From a virus, in the IMG/VR virus record IMGVR_UViG_3300020478_000023, positions 1-38,445 of that record: a stretch of 38,445 nt of DNA, one strand, 5' to 3'. The notes below the pieces were generated by a model. It ran no database searches. It was not told where the DNA came from and saw only the letters and a program-made list of their open reading frames with translations. Of this stretch, positions 9,997 to 18,316 are shown piece by piece. Positions within the stretch are counted from its first letter, which is position 1. Each line of letters begins with the position of its first letter. A program made the position numbers and the translations under genes.

Positions 9997-11010
9997 TTAG
10001 GACATTTTGAGGCAATCAATTTGAACAACCATTTCCTCCCAGATGCGAGTTGCTCCCATATCCATTTCAAAATATGCATATGGTGTGAAACTTTTATCTG
10101 CTCGGGGTTCGATCTTCGTCACAGGATCCATCCAGACACAGAGCGAAAGCCCTGCAGGGTGAAAAGCAAGCACTTGCTCACCTGTATCACCGCCTGTCAT
10201 GGTTACATTTGTGGGAAGACTTTCATATTTGATGAACTGGAATCCTGCAAAGAAGTTTGTTTCACCTTCTACCAATGCACGAATATTGTTGTAGTCTATA
10301 CTCTGTATAGCCGTTGCATGAAGCAGAGCTTCAATCTGTGACTGTGAGCATACACATACATATAACGGATTCCCGCCCTCATCGTATTGATCAGCTTCGT
10401 TCTGAGCAAGTATTCGTCTTGCACGAAGAAGTTTGTCAACAGAGAGAGTGTAATCACCTCCAGCATTTGACATACCTCTTGTCTCAGGTGCAGGAGAAGA
10501 GCCATAGGCAAACTGAACACCAATAAACTGATCTCCAATAGTTTTACCAGAGAGAGTTGTTTCAGTGCTTGAACTTGACCAGGCTACTGGCGACGCTCCA
10601 TCCATTGCTCCACTTTCGGACTGATATGCAGTTCCAAAAGCAGCATCAACGATGATCTCATCCATTTTACGAGCCATAGCCATGCTAGTAGCTTCTGCAT
10701 AAGGCTGAAAAACGTCATAGTTCATACGACGCTGGTCAAATCCTTCTACAAAAAACCCTGCATGATAGGGTCGTGCTGTCACTCTCCTGCGCTGATGAGC
10801 AATAGCTTGAACAGGAGAATCTGCGAAACGTGTATTTTTGTTCTCCGCACTTACACCACCGATTCGGTCAATGAACTCTGCAATCCCTGAACAATCAAGT
10901 TTTTGAGATACAAAGTTACGCAGACGAGTCGTCTTTTGCTGTAACATGTGTTGAACATCCTGCGCATAGCGTTGGACATACGAGGTTTCGATATCACTAA
11001 ATGTTGGCAT
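9997..11010 (-). CDS. Major capsid protein (337 aa)
   Basis: An N-terminal helix (YVQRYAQDVQHMLQQKTTRLRNFV, about 11-34) is followed by a beta/loop region (GVSAENKNTRFADSPVQ) and a conserved C-terminal GATRIWEEMVVQIDC segment. This layout resembles the BPP-1-type coat family (Phage_capsid_2), a HK97-fold lineage common in podoviruses. The product would be the shell subunit. It follows the scaffold gene, has a good ribosome site (AGGAAAC, 11019 region), and a 117-nt leader that could give separate expression. Family assignment is from memory of the pattern; the coat role is supported by order. Confidence 0.85.
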   Translation of the reverse strand: MPTFSDIETSYVQRYAQDVQHMLQQKTTRLRNFVSQKLDCSGIAEFIDRIGGVSAENKNTRFADSPVQAIAHQRRRVTARPYHAGFFVEGFDQRRMNYDVFQPYAEATSMAMARKMDEIIVDAAFGTAYQSESGAMDGASPVAWSSSSTETTLSGKTIGDQFIGVQFAYGSSPAPETRGMSNAGGDYTLSVDKLLRARRILAQNEADQYDEGGNPLYVCVCSQSQIEALLHATAIQSIDYNNIRALVEGETNFFAGFQFIKYESLPTNVTMTGGDTGEQVLAFHPAGLSLCVWMDPVTKIEPRADKSFTPYAYFEMDMGATRIWEEMVVQIDCLKMS

Positions 11011-11127
11011 ATTGTTTCCTATAAAGTTAAAAAAGGTTCAATTGCCTAGCGATTATCCAAACGGGTCGCAGATAATTTATTAGAAGGTCAAAAGATTATC
11101 TTCTTATAAATTTCTTATTTGGCTAAA

Positions 11128-11973
11128 TTATCTTGCTGGATAAGCTGTTCTAAACAACCCATCCATTTTCTTGGATGCTGCTTTATGGTTAGCATCAGTT
11201 TTATCCAGGTAAGACTTGGAGAATTCTTTATCTCTATAAAGACTCTCAATCTCCTCCTTTGCTTGCGCTGGACTCATTGCTTGCCCACCTATACCAGATC
11301 CAACTACTAATTTATCATCTCCTAGCATTTCTCCAACTTTAGAGAATGCTTTTAGTAGTTCAGGATGATTACCTAAACCAGTTTCATCCATTAATTTACT
11401 AAATTCTGGAGATGCAAATTGTGCAAATGCACGTTGAGCCATATCAATTTTGCTGTCGTAATTTCCTCCCCATTCACGTTTTAATTCAATCTGGCTATTC
11501 ACAGCATAATCTGCATTAGCCTGATCATTCGCTTTGGTTTGTTCCTGTTCAACAGCAGCATATAGCTGTAGCATATTTGCCGCTTGATCCTGTGTAAGAC
11601 CTAGTTTGTGTACTGCTTCACGATAAAAGTTTAATCTTTCATCTCCTGGTTCAGTACCAAACTCGTAACCTTCAGGTGTTTCTGGTCTACCGATCTTGTT
11701 GTAGAAATTATCCCTTGATTCACCTTCTTGTGGTATCTGAACAAGATGATCGGGATTCCCACCTATTTTTTTAACTGCATTAACGTAGGACTTTGCTAAG
11801 TTATCTACAGAGGTAAATGTCTGAAGACTTGGTTCATTTCTCAAGTTCTCAGGCAATGATGAAGGGTCGAATTGCATTCTGTCAAAGTGAGATGCATCGG
11901 GTGTCCCTGCATCAACTCCAGAAGCAACTTGTCCTGATTGATCAGGGGATACTTCAGTAGTCATTTCTTCCAT
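11128..11973 (-). CDS. Scaffolding protein (281 aa)
   Basis: Acidic, helical and without cysteine. The N-terminus is disordered and acidic (EEMTTEVSPDQSGQVASG), the middle is Gln/Ala-rich coiled coil (about 115-165), and the C-terminus is basic (KAASKKMDGLFRTAYPAR, last 18). An acidic N-terminus with a basic C-terminal coat-binding helix is the usual arrangement for podovirus scaffold proteins. Motif-like text such as GRPETPEGYEF (about 77-87) recurs in scaffold proteins of this kind. It sits between portal and coat, the canonical place, and starts after AAGGAG. Confidence 0.85.
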   Translation of the reverse strand: MEEMTTEVSPDQSGQVASGVDAGTPDASHFDRMQFDPSSLPENLRNEPSLQTFTSVDNLAKSYVNAVKKIGGNPDHLVQIPQEGESRDNFYNKIGRPETPEGYEFGTEPGDERLNFYREAVHKLGLTQDQAANMLQLYAAVEQEQTKANDQANADYAVNSQIELKREWGGNYDSKIDMAQRAFAQFASPEFSKLMDETGLGNHPELLKAFSKVGEMLGDDKLVVGSGIGGQAMSPAQAKEEIESLYRDKEFSKSYLDKTDANHKAASKKMDGLFRTAYPAR

Positions 11974-12242
11974 TATTGTCTCCTTTTAAGACGTTCATCA
12001 TCCATTTGACCTAAACGCCTTTTAACAGCATCAAGGTCAGTTTTTAAAATCTCCATTATTTGTACTACAACTGATCTTTGACCTTCCTGAAAGGCGGAGA
12101 TATAAGGATCAGGAGTTTGCATAAATTTATAAACATGAAATTTACGAGCAAGAATTGCAAGAATTTCTTTACCTTCATCTGTACCAAAAACTTCACGAAA
12201 TAATTCAACTTCACGCTTCTTTTCTCCAAAAGGTAAATTCAT
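11973..12242 (-). CDS. Small protein between portal and scaffold (89 aa)
   Basis: A helical, charged, leucine-rich protein with no signal or membrane segment. Core text includes GKEILAILARKFHVYKFMQ and YISAFQEGQRSVVVQIMEIL. The phrase FQEGQRSVVVQIMEIL followed by a charged helix is seen in small genes beside podovirus portal genes, whose products have no agreed function. It overlaps the portal stop (ATGA-type) and its own stop overlaps the scaffold start, so the three are translationally coupled. It may assist portal or head assembly. Confidence 0.7.
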   Translation of the reverse strand: MNLPFGEKKREVELFREVFGTDEGKEILAILARKFHVYKFMQTPDPYISAFQEGQRSVVVQIMEILKTDLDAVKRRLGQMDDERLKRRQ

Positions 12243-13894
12243 GCTGCTTGGGCACGTTTAGCTTGTGCATTAGCCTGACTTTCATCTACTTGTGCCATAA
12301 CTTGTGCCTGTTGCTGTTCCATTGCGATCTGCTGTTGTTGCTGTTGTCTTTGTACAATTTCCTGTACTTCTTCATCAGAGCGTAAATTCGATGGAGGCAC
12401 TTGCAATACTTCAGCAGTATTCTTAAGTATCCTTTGTGTATCAAAATACATTGGAATTGTTTGATCAATTTGTGCAAGAGGCATAATCATTTCAAATAAC
12501 TGAATCATTGAGTTAACTTCACCACTCCTTAATGAAATAGATATAGGATTTAAGTACTCTATTCTATAACCTACATTTTCTAGTTCAGGAGGAGGTGGAC
12601 CTAACATCATTGAACGCATCAATATATTTACAGTCCGTCTGATCAGCGGATCCAGGAACTCAGTTTCTTGACGTGCTAGTAAAGGACCAAGAACAGGCAT
12701 ACGCTGACGCATTCTTACAGAAACTTCAGTAGCACTGAATCTCATCACATCACCATCTGGAGCAGTAGGACCTGGAAGTTCCAATACATCAAGGAAAAAA
12801 CCTTCTTTAATTGAGCCAATTAATTTTGCACTTAAGTCCTGTGCATATTCTACTCTACCAGCATTAGGAGCAGGAAATATCATATCCTTTCCTCCAATAC
12901 CTACATTGTAGTAGTTAATAGCATCAGGTGTAGTATCAAGAGGATCGAGGAGTCCAGAATCAGGTACAAACATTGGAGGTGCAATAGCTTTTTGTACACC
13001 TTTTAGGTAAACTTTTTCAACTTCATTCATCAGGCGCATATCTGGGAGTACTTCCCATGCTGGACCTCTACCATATATTTCTCTATCTGATCGCTCCCAT
13101 CTTGCACAGATGTAAGGCATTTCATCATATCCACCAATTTGAATTACATGCTTTTTTTCTTTTAAGTATGTAATTGAAACATAAGGTTTTTCCCATTTTT
13201 CAGGTAAAAATTCCATTAACGTCCAAGATGGAGTAACTACATGCACTACATCAACATCCTCTAGCATTTTATCGCCAAAGCCTTTTTTCAGAATATCTTC
13301 AGGAAGACTTTCAGCTGGATATCGACTTACTAAATCTTTCGCAGTTTGCTTATAGACTCTGTAGATCGTGTCAATTTCCATTTCACCGCCAGCAGCCAAA
13401 ATACAGTCAGACAAAGGAAAGTTCCTAAAACGAGGACCAATACCAGGAATATCTTCAACAAAAATGATGCCAGTCCCAAAAGCCCCTGCTTCAAGATAGT
13501 ACTGATATACTGCACTATGGAAATTTGATGATGGTCGTGATATATGATGTTTGATGATTCGTGTTGCATTTTCTAACCATAATTGGACATCTCTTTGTTG
13601 ATCTATTTGAGTTATTCCAGAAGTTAACTTGAACCACTCAGCACCCATTGGAGTAAAAACATTATGTATTTGGGAAGCAAACCTCTTTAATGCACGCATA
13701 GCAGTACCCTCAAATGCCATTTCAAGACGTTCTTCTCCTAATGATCGCTTTGAGGTAAAATCAGACCTGTGAGGAAGTACGTACTCAGCAAGTTCCTGCC
13801 AATGACGTTCCCAGGTGGATCTGTTACCTTTTAAATATTCAAAATGCTTATCAATCCTTGTACCTAAAGGATCTTTTTCTCCATAATGTGCCAT
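12239..13894 (-). CDS. Portal protein, T7-type head-tail connector (551 aa)
   Basis: Contains the opening block of the connector family: RSTWERHWQELAEYVLPHRSDF (about 26-47), then a conserved WFKLTSG segment (about 87-93) and an N-terminal half of helices ending in a long C-terminal helix. The last 45 residues are Gln/Ala-rich (QRQQQQQQIAMEQQQAQ), also typical. Length 551 is normal for T7-like connectors (about 535-560). Twelve copies form the ring through which DNA is packaged. The gene follows an unknown 349-aa gene and is coupled to the 89-aa gene. Confidence 0.92.
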   Translation of the reverse strand: MAHYGEKDPLGTRIDKHFEYLKGNRSTWERHWQELAEYVLPHRSDFTSKRSLGEERLEMAFEGTAMRALKRFASQIHNVFTPMGAEWFKLTSGITQIDQQRDVQLWLENATRIIKHHISRPSSNFHSAVYQYYLEAGAFGTGIIFVEDIPGIGPRFRNFPLSDCILAAGGEMEIDTIYRVYKQTAKDLVSRYPAESLPEDILKKGFGDKMLEDVDVVHVVTPSWTLMEFLPEKWEKPYVSITYLKEKKHVIQIGGYDEMPYICARWERSDREIYGRGPAWEVLPDMRLMNEVEKVYLKGVQKAIAPPMFVPDSGLLDPLDTTPDAINYYNVGIGGKDMIFPAPNAGRVEYAQDLSAKLIGSIKEGFFLDVLELPGPTAPDGDVMRFSATEVSVRMRQRMPVLGPLLARQETEFLDPLIRRTVNILMRSMMLGPPPPELENVGYRIEYLNPISISLRSGEVNSMIQLFEMIMPLAQIDQTIPMYFDTQRILKNTAEVLQVPPSNLRSDEEVQEIVQRQQQQQQIAMEQQQAQVMAQVDESQANAQAKRAQAA

Positions 13895-13897
13895 GAA

Positions 13898-14947
13898 TTA
13901 CCCTATGTTTCCGTAGCCACCTTGATTAATTCTTGATGGTGCTGTTGCTCCACCACGATCTTTAAAAGTCTTTTTTTCAAGTATATCTCGTCTTCTAGGT
14001 CCTTCCATTCCAAATGGGTCACCTTCTAGTCCAGTCTTTCCACCTCGTAAAAACTGACTTCCGAGACTTTCTCCTATTCCAACAAATGTGCTTGCAACAC
14101 CAGAAACTCCTTCACTTAGCCAGTCATATTGTGGTTGAAATGCGTCCTTAAGGAAAGTACCTACTTGTGGAATGACTGTATCCTCTACCTCTTCAGAATT
14201 AAAAAACCAATCTCCTCTAGCTGCACCTTCTTTATTTTTGTCATACCAAACTTGTGGATTAACAATAAGTGAATTTGGATTATTGATATTTATTGATGCA
14301 TCAAGTCCCTGATGTGTAATATCGCCAGCCAAATTAATAAGGCTTACGCCTGAATCTGCAATATTTGCTAATCCTTCAACATTTGCCTCTACATTTTCTA
14401 CTGCATCTGAGACAGTTGTATTAATTCCAGACTCAAGATCATTAAGTGAATCAGTATTTTCATCTATAATATTTTCAATTCCTTCATTAGCTGAAGCAAT
14501 ATTTGTATTAGTAGCACTTTCCCATCTATCAAATTCTTCAAATAAATTCTGCCTATACTGTTGGAAATCAGACATGGAAAAACCTTCCATATGTTTTAAC
14601 ATATCTAGACCAGCCATCCATTGACTCTGAAATTTAGTATCCCAATCCCATTTTCCAGGCATCCATGTTTCTTTCATTTGGGCTTTATCTGTCCAAGACG
14701 CAGCCATATCTTCCATGCCAGTATCTGACCAGACATCTGATAGAGCATCTGCTCCTTTATCCCACAATTCCTGTCCACCTTCTCTCATTTTTCCCCAAGC
14801 AACTTGAGCATTAGCAGCCTGTCTTTTTGCTTCTTGTTCAGCAGCAGACCATACTGAAGAGCCAGCATCAGTGGCTGCTCCATATGGATCAAAATCAGGT
14901 AAATCAATACCTGTTGCATCTTCAAATTTGTCTTTAAAATATGACAT
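13898..14947 (-). CDS. Unknown late protein (349 aa)
   Basis: An acidic, Trp- and Asp-rich protein with many short helices (residues 1-110 repeat SxWSxA/xWxKGxxAL-like text) and a long Asn/Glu-rich helical stretch at about 140-195 (NIASANEGIENIIDENTDSLND) that may be a coiled coil. The C-terminus is basic (GPRRRDILEKKTFKDRGG). There is no membrane segment. It lies between the large terminase and portal with one further unknown gene, and has a good ribosome site (AAGGAG). Not recognised; a minor virion or head assembly role is the simplest guess. Confidence 0.7.
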   Translation of the reverse strand: MSYFKDKFEDATGIDLPDFDPYGAATDAGSSVWSAAEQEAKRQAANAQVAWGKMREGGQELWDKGADALSDVWSDTGMEDMAASWTDKAQMKETWMPGKWDWDTKFQSQWMAGLDMLKHMEGFSMSDFQQYRQNLFEEFDRWESATNTNIASANEGIENIIDENTDSLNDLESGINTTVSDAVENVEANVEGLANIADSGVSLINLAGDITHQGLDASININNPNSLIVNPQVWYDKNKEGAARGDWFFNSEEVEDTVIPQVGTFLKDAFQPQYDWLSEGVSGVASTFVGIGESLGSQFLRGGKTGLEGDPFGMEGPRRRDILEKKTFKDRGGATAPSRINQGGYGNIG

Positions 14948-14956
14948 ATTATCTCC

Positions 14957-15571
14957 TTATGCTAAAGTTTCTACTTTTTGTCTTCCACGTTGAGTTTTAG
15001 TTAGATCATGTGCAAGTACACCACGATTTACAAGTTCTTCCCTGCGAAGAAATGATTCTATCTCACCTGGACGTGTCCAGTTACCCTGATTAATTAGACT
15101 TGGATCTTCAGCTTCCGAAACTGCGACATTATTTGAAGCGGATCCACCACCACCACTATATCTGCTACCATAACCTTCTACATCTGTACCAAATAGATGG
15201 TGAGATGTTTTTAAAGCTACATCTTCTCCCCAATCAAGAAACTGTTTTGTAGATCCTCCTACACCTGTTAATCCCCCTTCCCAGAGAGGAGATAATTTTC
15301 GTGATTTATCCATGTACCATTCTTCAGCACCTGACCAGCTTCCACTGCCTTTCATTAACTTCTCGCTTAAATTTTCTACTCCTTCTTTTTGTCCAAGTAG
15401 TTTAAGATTTACTGCTTCATTACCCCATTTATTAAACATTTTATCTTCTTTTAATCCCTGGAAACCTTTAGTAAGAGTAGTTAGGAATTTACCTCCTTCA
15501 CCACCAAACCTAAAATGGTCTGCAAATTGATTCCAGTATTTACCTGTGGATCCACCGAAGCTAAATTTCAT
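14957..15571 (-). CDS. Unknown late protein (204 aa)
   Basis: A Gly/Trp/Lys-rich protein without clear secondary-structure repeats. It contains many WxxxG patterns (KYWNQFADHFRFGGEGGKF at the start, SGSWSGAEEWYMDKSRK in the middle) and a disordered Ser/Gly stretch at about 138-150. It starts after AGGAGATATT and follows the large terminase gene by 8 nt. I do not recognise it. Its composition resembles the neighbouring 349-aa product, so the two may act together in the virion. Confidence 0.7.
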   Translation of the reverse strand: MKFSFGGSTGKYWNQFADHFRFGGEGGKFLTTLTKGFQGLKEDKMFNKWGNEAVNLKLLGQKEGVENLSEKLMKGSGSWSGAEEWYMDKSRKLSPLWEGGLTGVGGSTKQFLDWGEDVALKTSHHLFGTDVEGYGSRYSGGGGSASNNVAVSEAEDPSLINQGNWTRPGEIESFLRREELVNRGVLAHDLTKTQRGRQKVETLA

Positions 15572-15579
15572 AATATCTC

Positions 15580-17034
15580 CTATGCATATAGACGTTTCTC
15601 AATAGGAAAGTAGTTCCATTCACCAGGAGCAGAACCAATTGCTTTCCTTTTACGCTGTTTAGTTTCTTTATTTAAAGATGCAAACTGGAGGGATTGAGTA
15701 GCATATCGTGTTGCACTCATCAGGTCATCCAGATTTTTAACAATCTTTCCATCTTTACGATGGTACATTCGTATCTCTTCATACCAGTCATTCAAATAAC
15801 TAAATACCTTAAATCTGCCAGTTTCCATACGTTGCAGCATTTCCATAATTCCAGGTTCAATCGTAATATCTCCACCAGGATTTTTAAAATGTGTATGCAT
15901 CATCTTAAGTCCCTGCTTCCTGTATATATCTGCAAGCGACTGACCAGAGCCTTTATCATGCTGTGATCCATCATGAGGCCATACCACTGGTATCCATGCC
16001 CCACGTTCCTTTATTGCAGCTGCATGAATTACTGGAGTTGCAGCAGACTGTCTATAGCAGTCATAAACGTAGACAACATCTGTATCACGATCCCATGCAA
16101 GCCACACGGCAGCAGTAGGATGGTCCCAACCGAAATCTATACCACAGACTCGAGGCCAGTACTCTGGTATAGCAAATGGCTCGCATCGGATCTGGTCTTC
16201 TACATTAGGAAATACTAAGCCTGAACCAAATACAGGAATACCTTTAGAACGCATTTCACGTTCATGTGGCGGTAATGCTCTCAGTATTTCTTCCTTTACA
16301 GCATCATTTAAGTGGGGTGCATCATCCCATGTTGCTGAGAATAGTGCCTGAGAGTCACCAAGTTTAGTCATAAACTGTGTTACTACAGGAGTCATTCCTG
16401 TTTCTGGAGTAAATGTCATGTATACAAGACCTCCAGATTTAAGAGATGCACGAAGTGCCTGTGAGTAAATATCTTGTGGAGGTTCCTCATCAAGCCATAC
16501 TACATCTACTGCTTTACCCATCCACTGTTGTTTACCCTGCTCATAGGATTTAAACATTAATTTTGAATTCTTACCAGATGCATGTTTAACAACAAGGCTT
16601 TGGATTGCATTTGGGATTCCTGGCAATCGAAGCGGTTGACCTACTATAAGGTCTTTCGGGATTGCTCCTTTGCCGTAATCTTCTGGATCACCAGGTTCGC
16701 CCAACAATTCTGCCTGTACAATATCTCTTGTATTACCAGTAGTATTACCAGCTGCCCAAACAGTAACAGGACGCTTAAACCTTGCGCCTGTCCACCAATC
16801 TGGATATATACCAGTTAAATGTATTGCTAGTTCTACAGCACCACAATATGTCTTACCAGTCTTATTTGCAGCCATTAACAGTCGTTGCCGTGCTAATTTG
16901 CCTTTATTGTCTTTAGCATTATGAAACCTTTTCTGATATTCATAAGGCTCATACTGAAGAAGTTTATTTGTTTCTTCAGCTTCAACAATTGCTTCTGCTA
17001 TTTGTATGGCACGTTCTGCGTTACTCACATCCAA
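15580..17034 (-). CDS. terL: Terminase large subunit (484 aa)
   Basis: The ATPase-nuclease that packages DNA. Walker A is ANKTGKT (56-62), Walker B is VVWLDEE (178-184), the coupling motif MTFTP is at 206-210, and the RNase H-like nuclease begins with GIDFGWDHP (298-306, with D300 the expected first metal ligand). A second acidic site lies near PHDGS (about 353). Length is normal. The start at 17034 comes 4 nt after the preceding stop, with only a weak ribosome site (GAGAG), which suggests coupling. It is the best-supported identity in the late operon. Confidence 0.95.
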   Translation of the reverse strand: MDVSNAERAIQIAEAIVEAEETNKLLQYEPYEYQKRFHNAKDNKGKLARQRLLMAANKTGKTYCGAVELAIHLTGIYPDWWTGARFKRPVTVWAAGNTTGNTRDIVQAELLGEPGDPEDYGKGAIPKDLIVGQPLRLPGIPNAIQSLVVKHASGKNSKLMFKSYEQGKQQWMGKAVDVVWLDEEPPQDIYSQALRASLKSGGLVYMTFTPETGMTPVVTQFMTKLGDSQALFSATWDDAPHLNDAVKEEILRALPPHEREMRSKGIPVFGSGLVFPNVEDQIRCEPFAIPEYWPRVCGIDFGWDHPTAAVWLAWDRDTDVVYVYDCYRQSAATPVIHAAAIKERGAWIPVVWPHDGSQHDKGSGQSLADIYRKQGLKMMHTHFKNPGGDITIEPGIMEMLQRMETGRFKVFSYLNDWYEEIRMYHRKDGKIVKNLDDLMSATRYATQSLQFASLNKETKQRKRKAIGSAPGEWNYFPIEKRLYA

Positions 17035-17037
17035 CTC

Positions 17038-18315
17038 TCACCAAATATCTTCTTCATCTTTTTTTATTTTATTTTTACGCTTGTTTTTAGCTTTAATAAC
17101 TGCAGGACTAAGTAAATTACCTTGTTTATCTTTTACAAGTTTAGGTGCGTTAATACCAGGAAACTTTTTTTGTAAAAGACTTACTTTAGATTTTTTATTT
17201 GCTTTTGTATCCGCTTTCTTTTTTGTTACAGCTTTAACTTTAATGTCTGCGGATGGTGTTTTTTCCCAATCTTTTGATCCTTTTAATTTACGCCATTGAC
17301 CTTTAGGCGAATAATCATACTTATTAGTTGGTCGTCTAGCTGGTTTTACATTCAGATCCTTCCCAGGCTTAGGACTAGGAGTTGTTTTTTGAATAACTTT
17401 CTTTGGAGCATCCTTGCCAACAGTTGGAGGATTGTTAAGTGGAGGACTCATTTCTGGATCTTCCCAACCCTTTTGTCTACCAAATTTATCAATACGACCA
17501 GGAACAGTAGGCCACTCTCCAGTCATTTCAAAGATTTTCCAACCTTCTTCTCTTGTTAACATATGTTTATTAGTCTGCTGTGCAGCATAGAGCAAGGCAT
17601 CATGGTATCTTTGTGCTTGTTGTTTAGGTTTCCAATTTAATGGCTTATCTTTTGTACCATAACCATATTCAGGGTGATAATCCATAATAGTCTTTGCCCC
17701 CTTAAGCTGGTTACTTTCAGGTGCAGTAGTTTGGAGTACCCGCCTTTCATTTTTAATATCTCTAGCCTGTGATCTAGTAATTGAAGGTCCATGCTTATCA
17801 ATTACCCATTGAGGCCATTTATTTTCTCCTACAGGATGAGTCGTCTTACGTTTCATTGCCCATTGAGGAACTGGATGATCAGTCTCATATGAACCCTCTA
17901 TTGTTTTACCAGTTAGCTGGTCAGTTGGTTTATTTTCAACATCAAGTCTTGTAATTAACTGTCCACCCAATATATTTTTTGTTCTTGACTCTGGAAGTCC
18001 AGTATCTCTTGCAGCGACTATTTCTCTTGATTGCTGCCATCTGGTATCCCAACCACCCCAAAACTCTGATCTTGATTTAAATCCACCTTCTCCTGAAACT
18101 TCTCTAGTGAGTATTTCTTTTTTATCATCAAAAGTTTTTCGTATATTAGGTTTAACAATATTGGGATGTGCAATTTCCTTTTTAGGTGTCTCAGTAGAAC
18201 TAGAATCAGTCTGTTTAGATATAAGACTCCCTCCACTTTTTTTCTTGATACCACCTTCTTTTATTCTAGTAGCATCTAGTAATTCTGCTAATTTCCTTTG
18301 TGATGCTCTTGACAT
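17038..18315 (-). CDS. Unknown basic late protein (425 aa)
   Basis: A highly basic, low-complexity protein rich in Lys, Pro, Thr and Trp and probably largely disordered. The last 110 residues are Lys-rich (KKKADTKANKKSKVSLLQKK, about 357-376; KNKRKNKIKKDEEDIW at the end). The middle carries PQWAMKRKTTHP/PQWVIDKHG and a short ordered stretch at about 240-290 (REEGWKIFEMTGEWPTVPGR). It sits next to the large terminase, an unusual place for such a gene. A DNA-associated virion protein is one possibility; nothing in it identifies a family. Confidence 0.65.
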   Translation of the reverse strand: MSRASQRKLAELLDATRIKEGGIKKKSGGSLISKQTDSSSTETPKKEIAHPNIVKPNIRKTFDDKKEILTREVSGEGGFKSRSEFWGGWDTRWQQSREIVAARDTGLPESRTKNILGGQLITRLDVENKPTDQLTGKTIEGSYETDHPVPQWAMKRKTTHPVGENKWPQWVIDKHGPSITRSQARDIKNERRVLQTTAPESNQLKGAKTIMDYHPEYGYGTKDKPLNWKPKQQAQRYHDALLYAAQQTNKHMLTREEGWKIFEMTGEWPTVPGRIDKFGRQKGWEDPEMSPPLNNPPTVGKDAPKKVIQKTTPSPKPGKDLNVKPARRPTNKYDYSPKGQWRKLKGSKDWEKTPSADIKVKAVTKKKADTKANKKSKVSLLQKKFPGINAPKLVKDKQGNLLSPAVIKAKNKRKNKIKKDEEDIW

Positions 18316-18316
18316 A

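Noticed and set aside
10021-10341. Rightward reading frame of 106 codons opposite the coat gene
   Set aside because: It lies fully antisense to the major capsid gene, has no ribosome site and a Cys/His-rich composition typical of a shadow frame. The same holds for the other long antisense frames in the structural genes.
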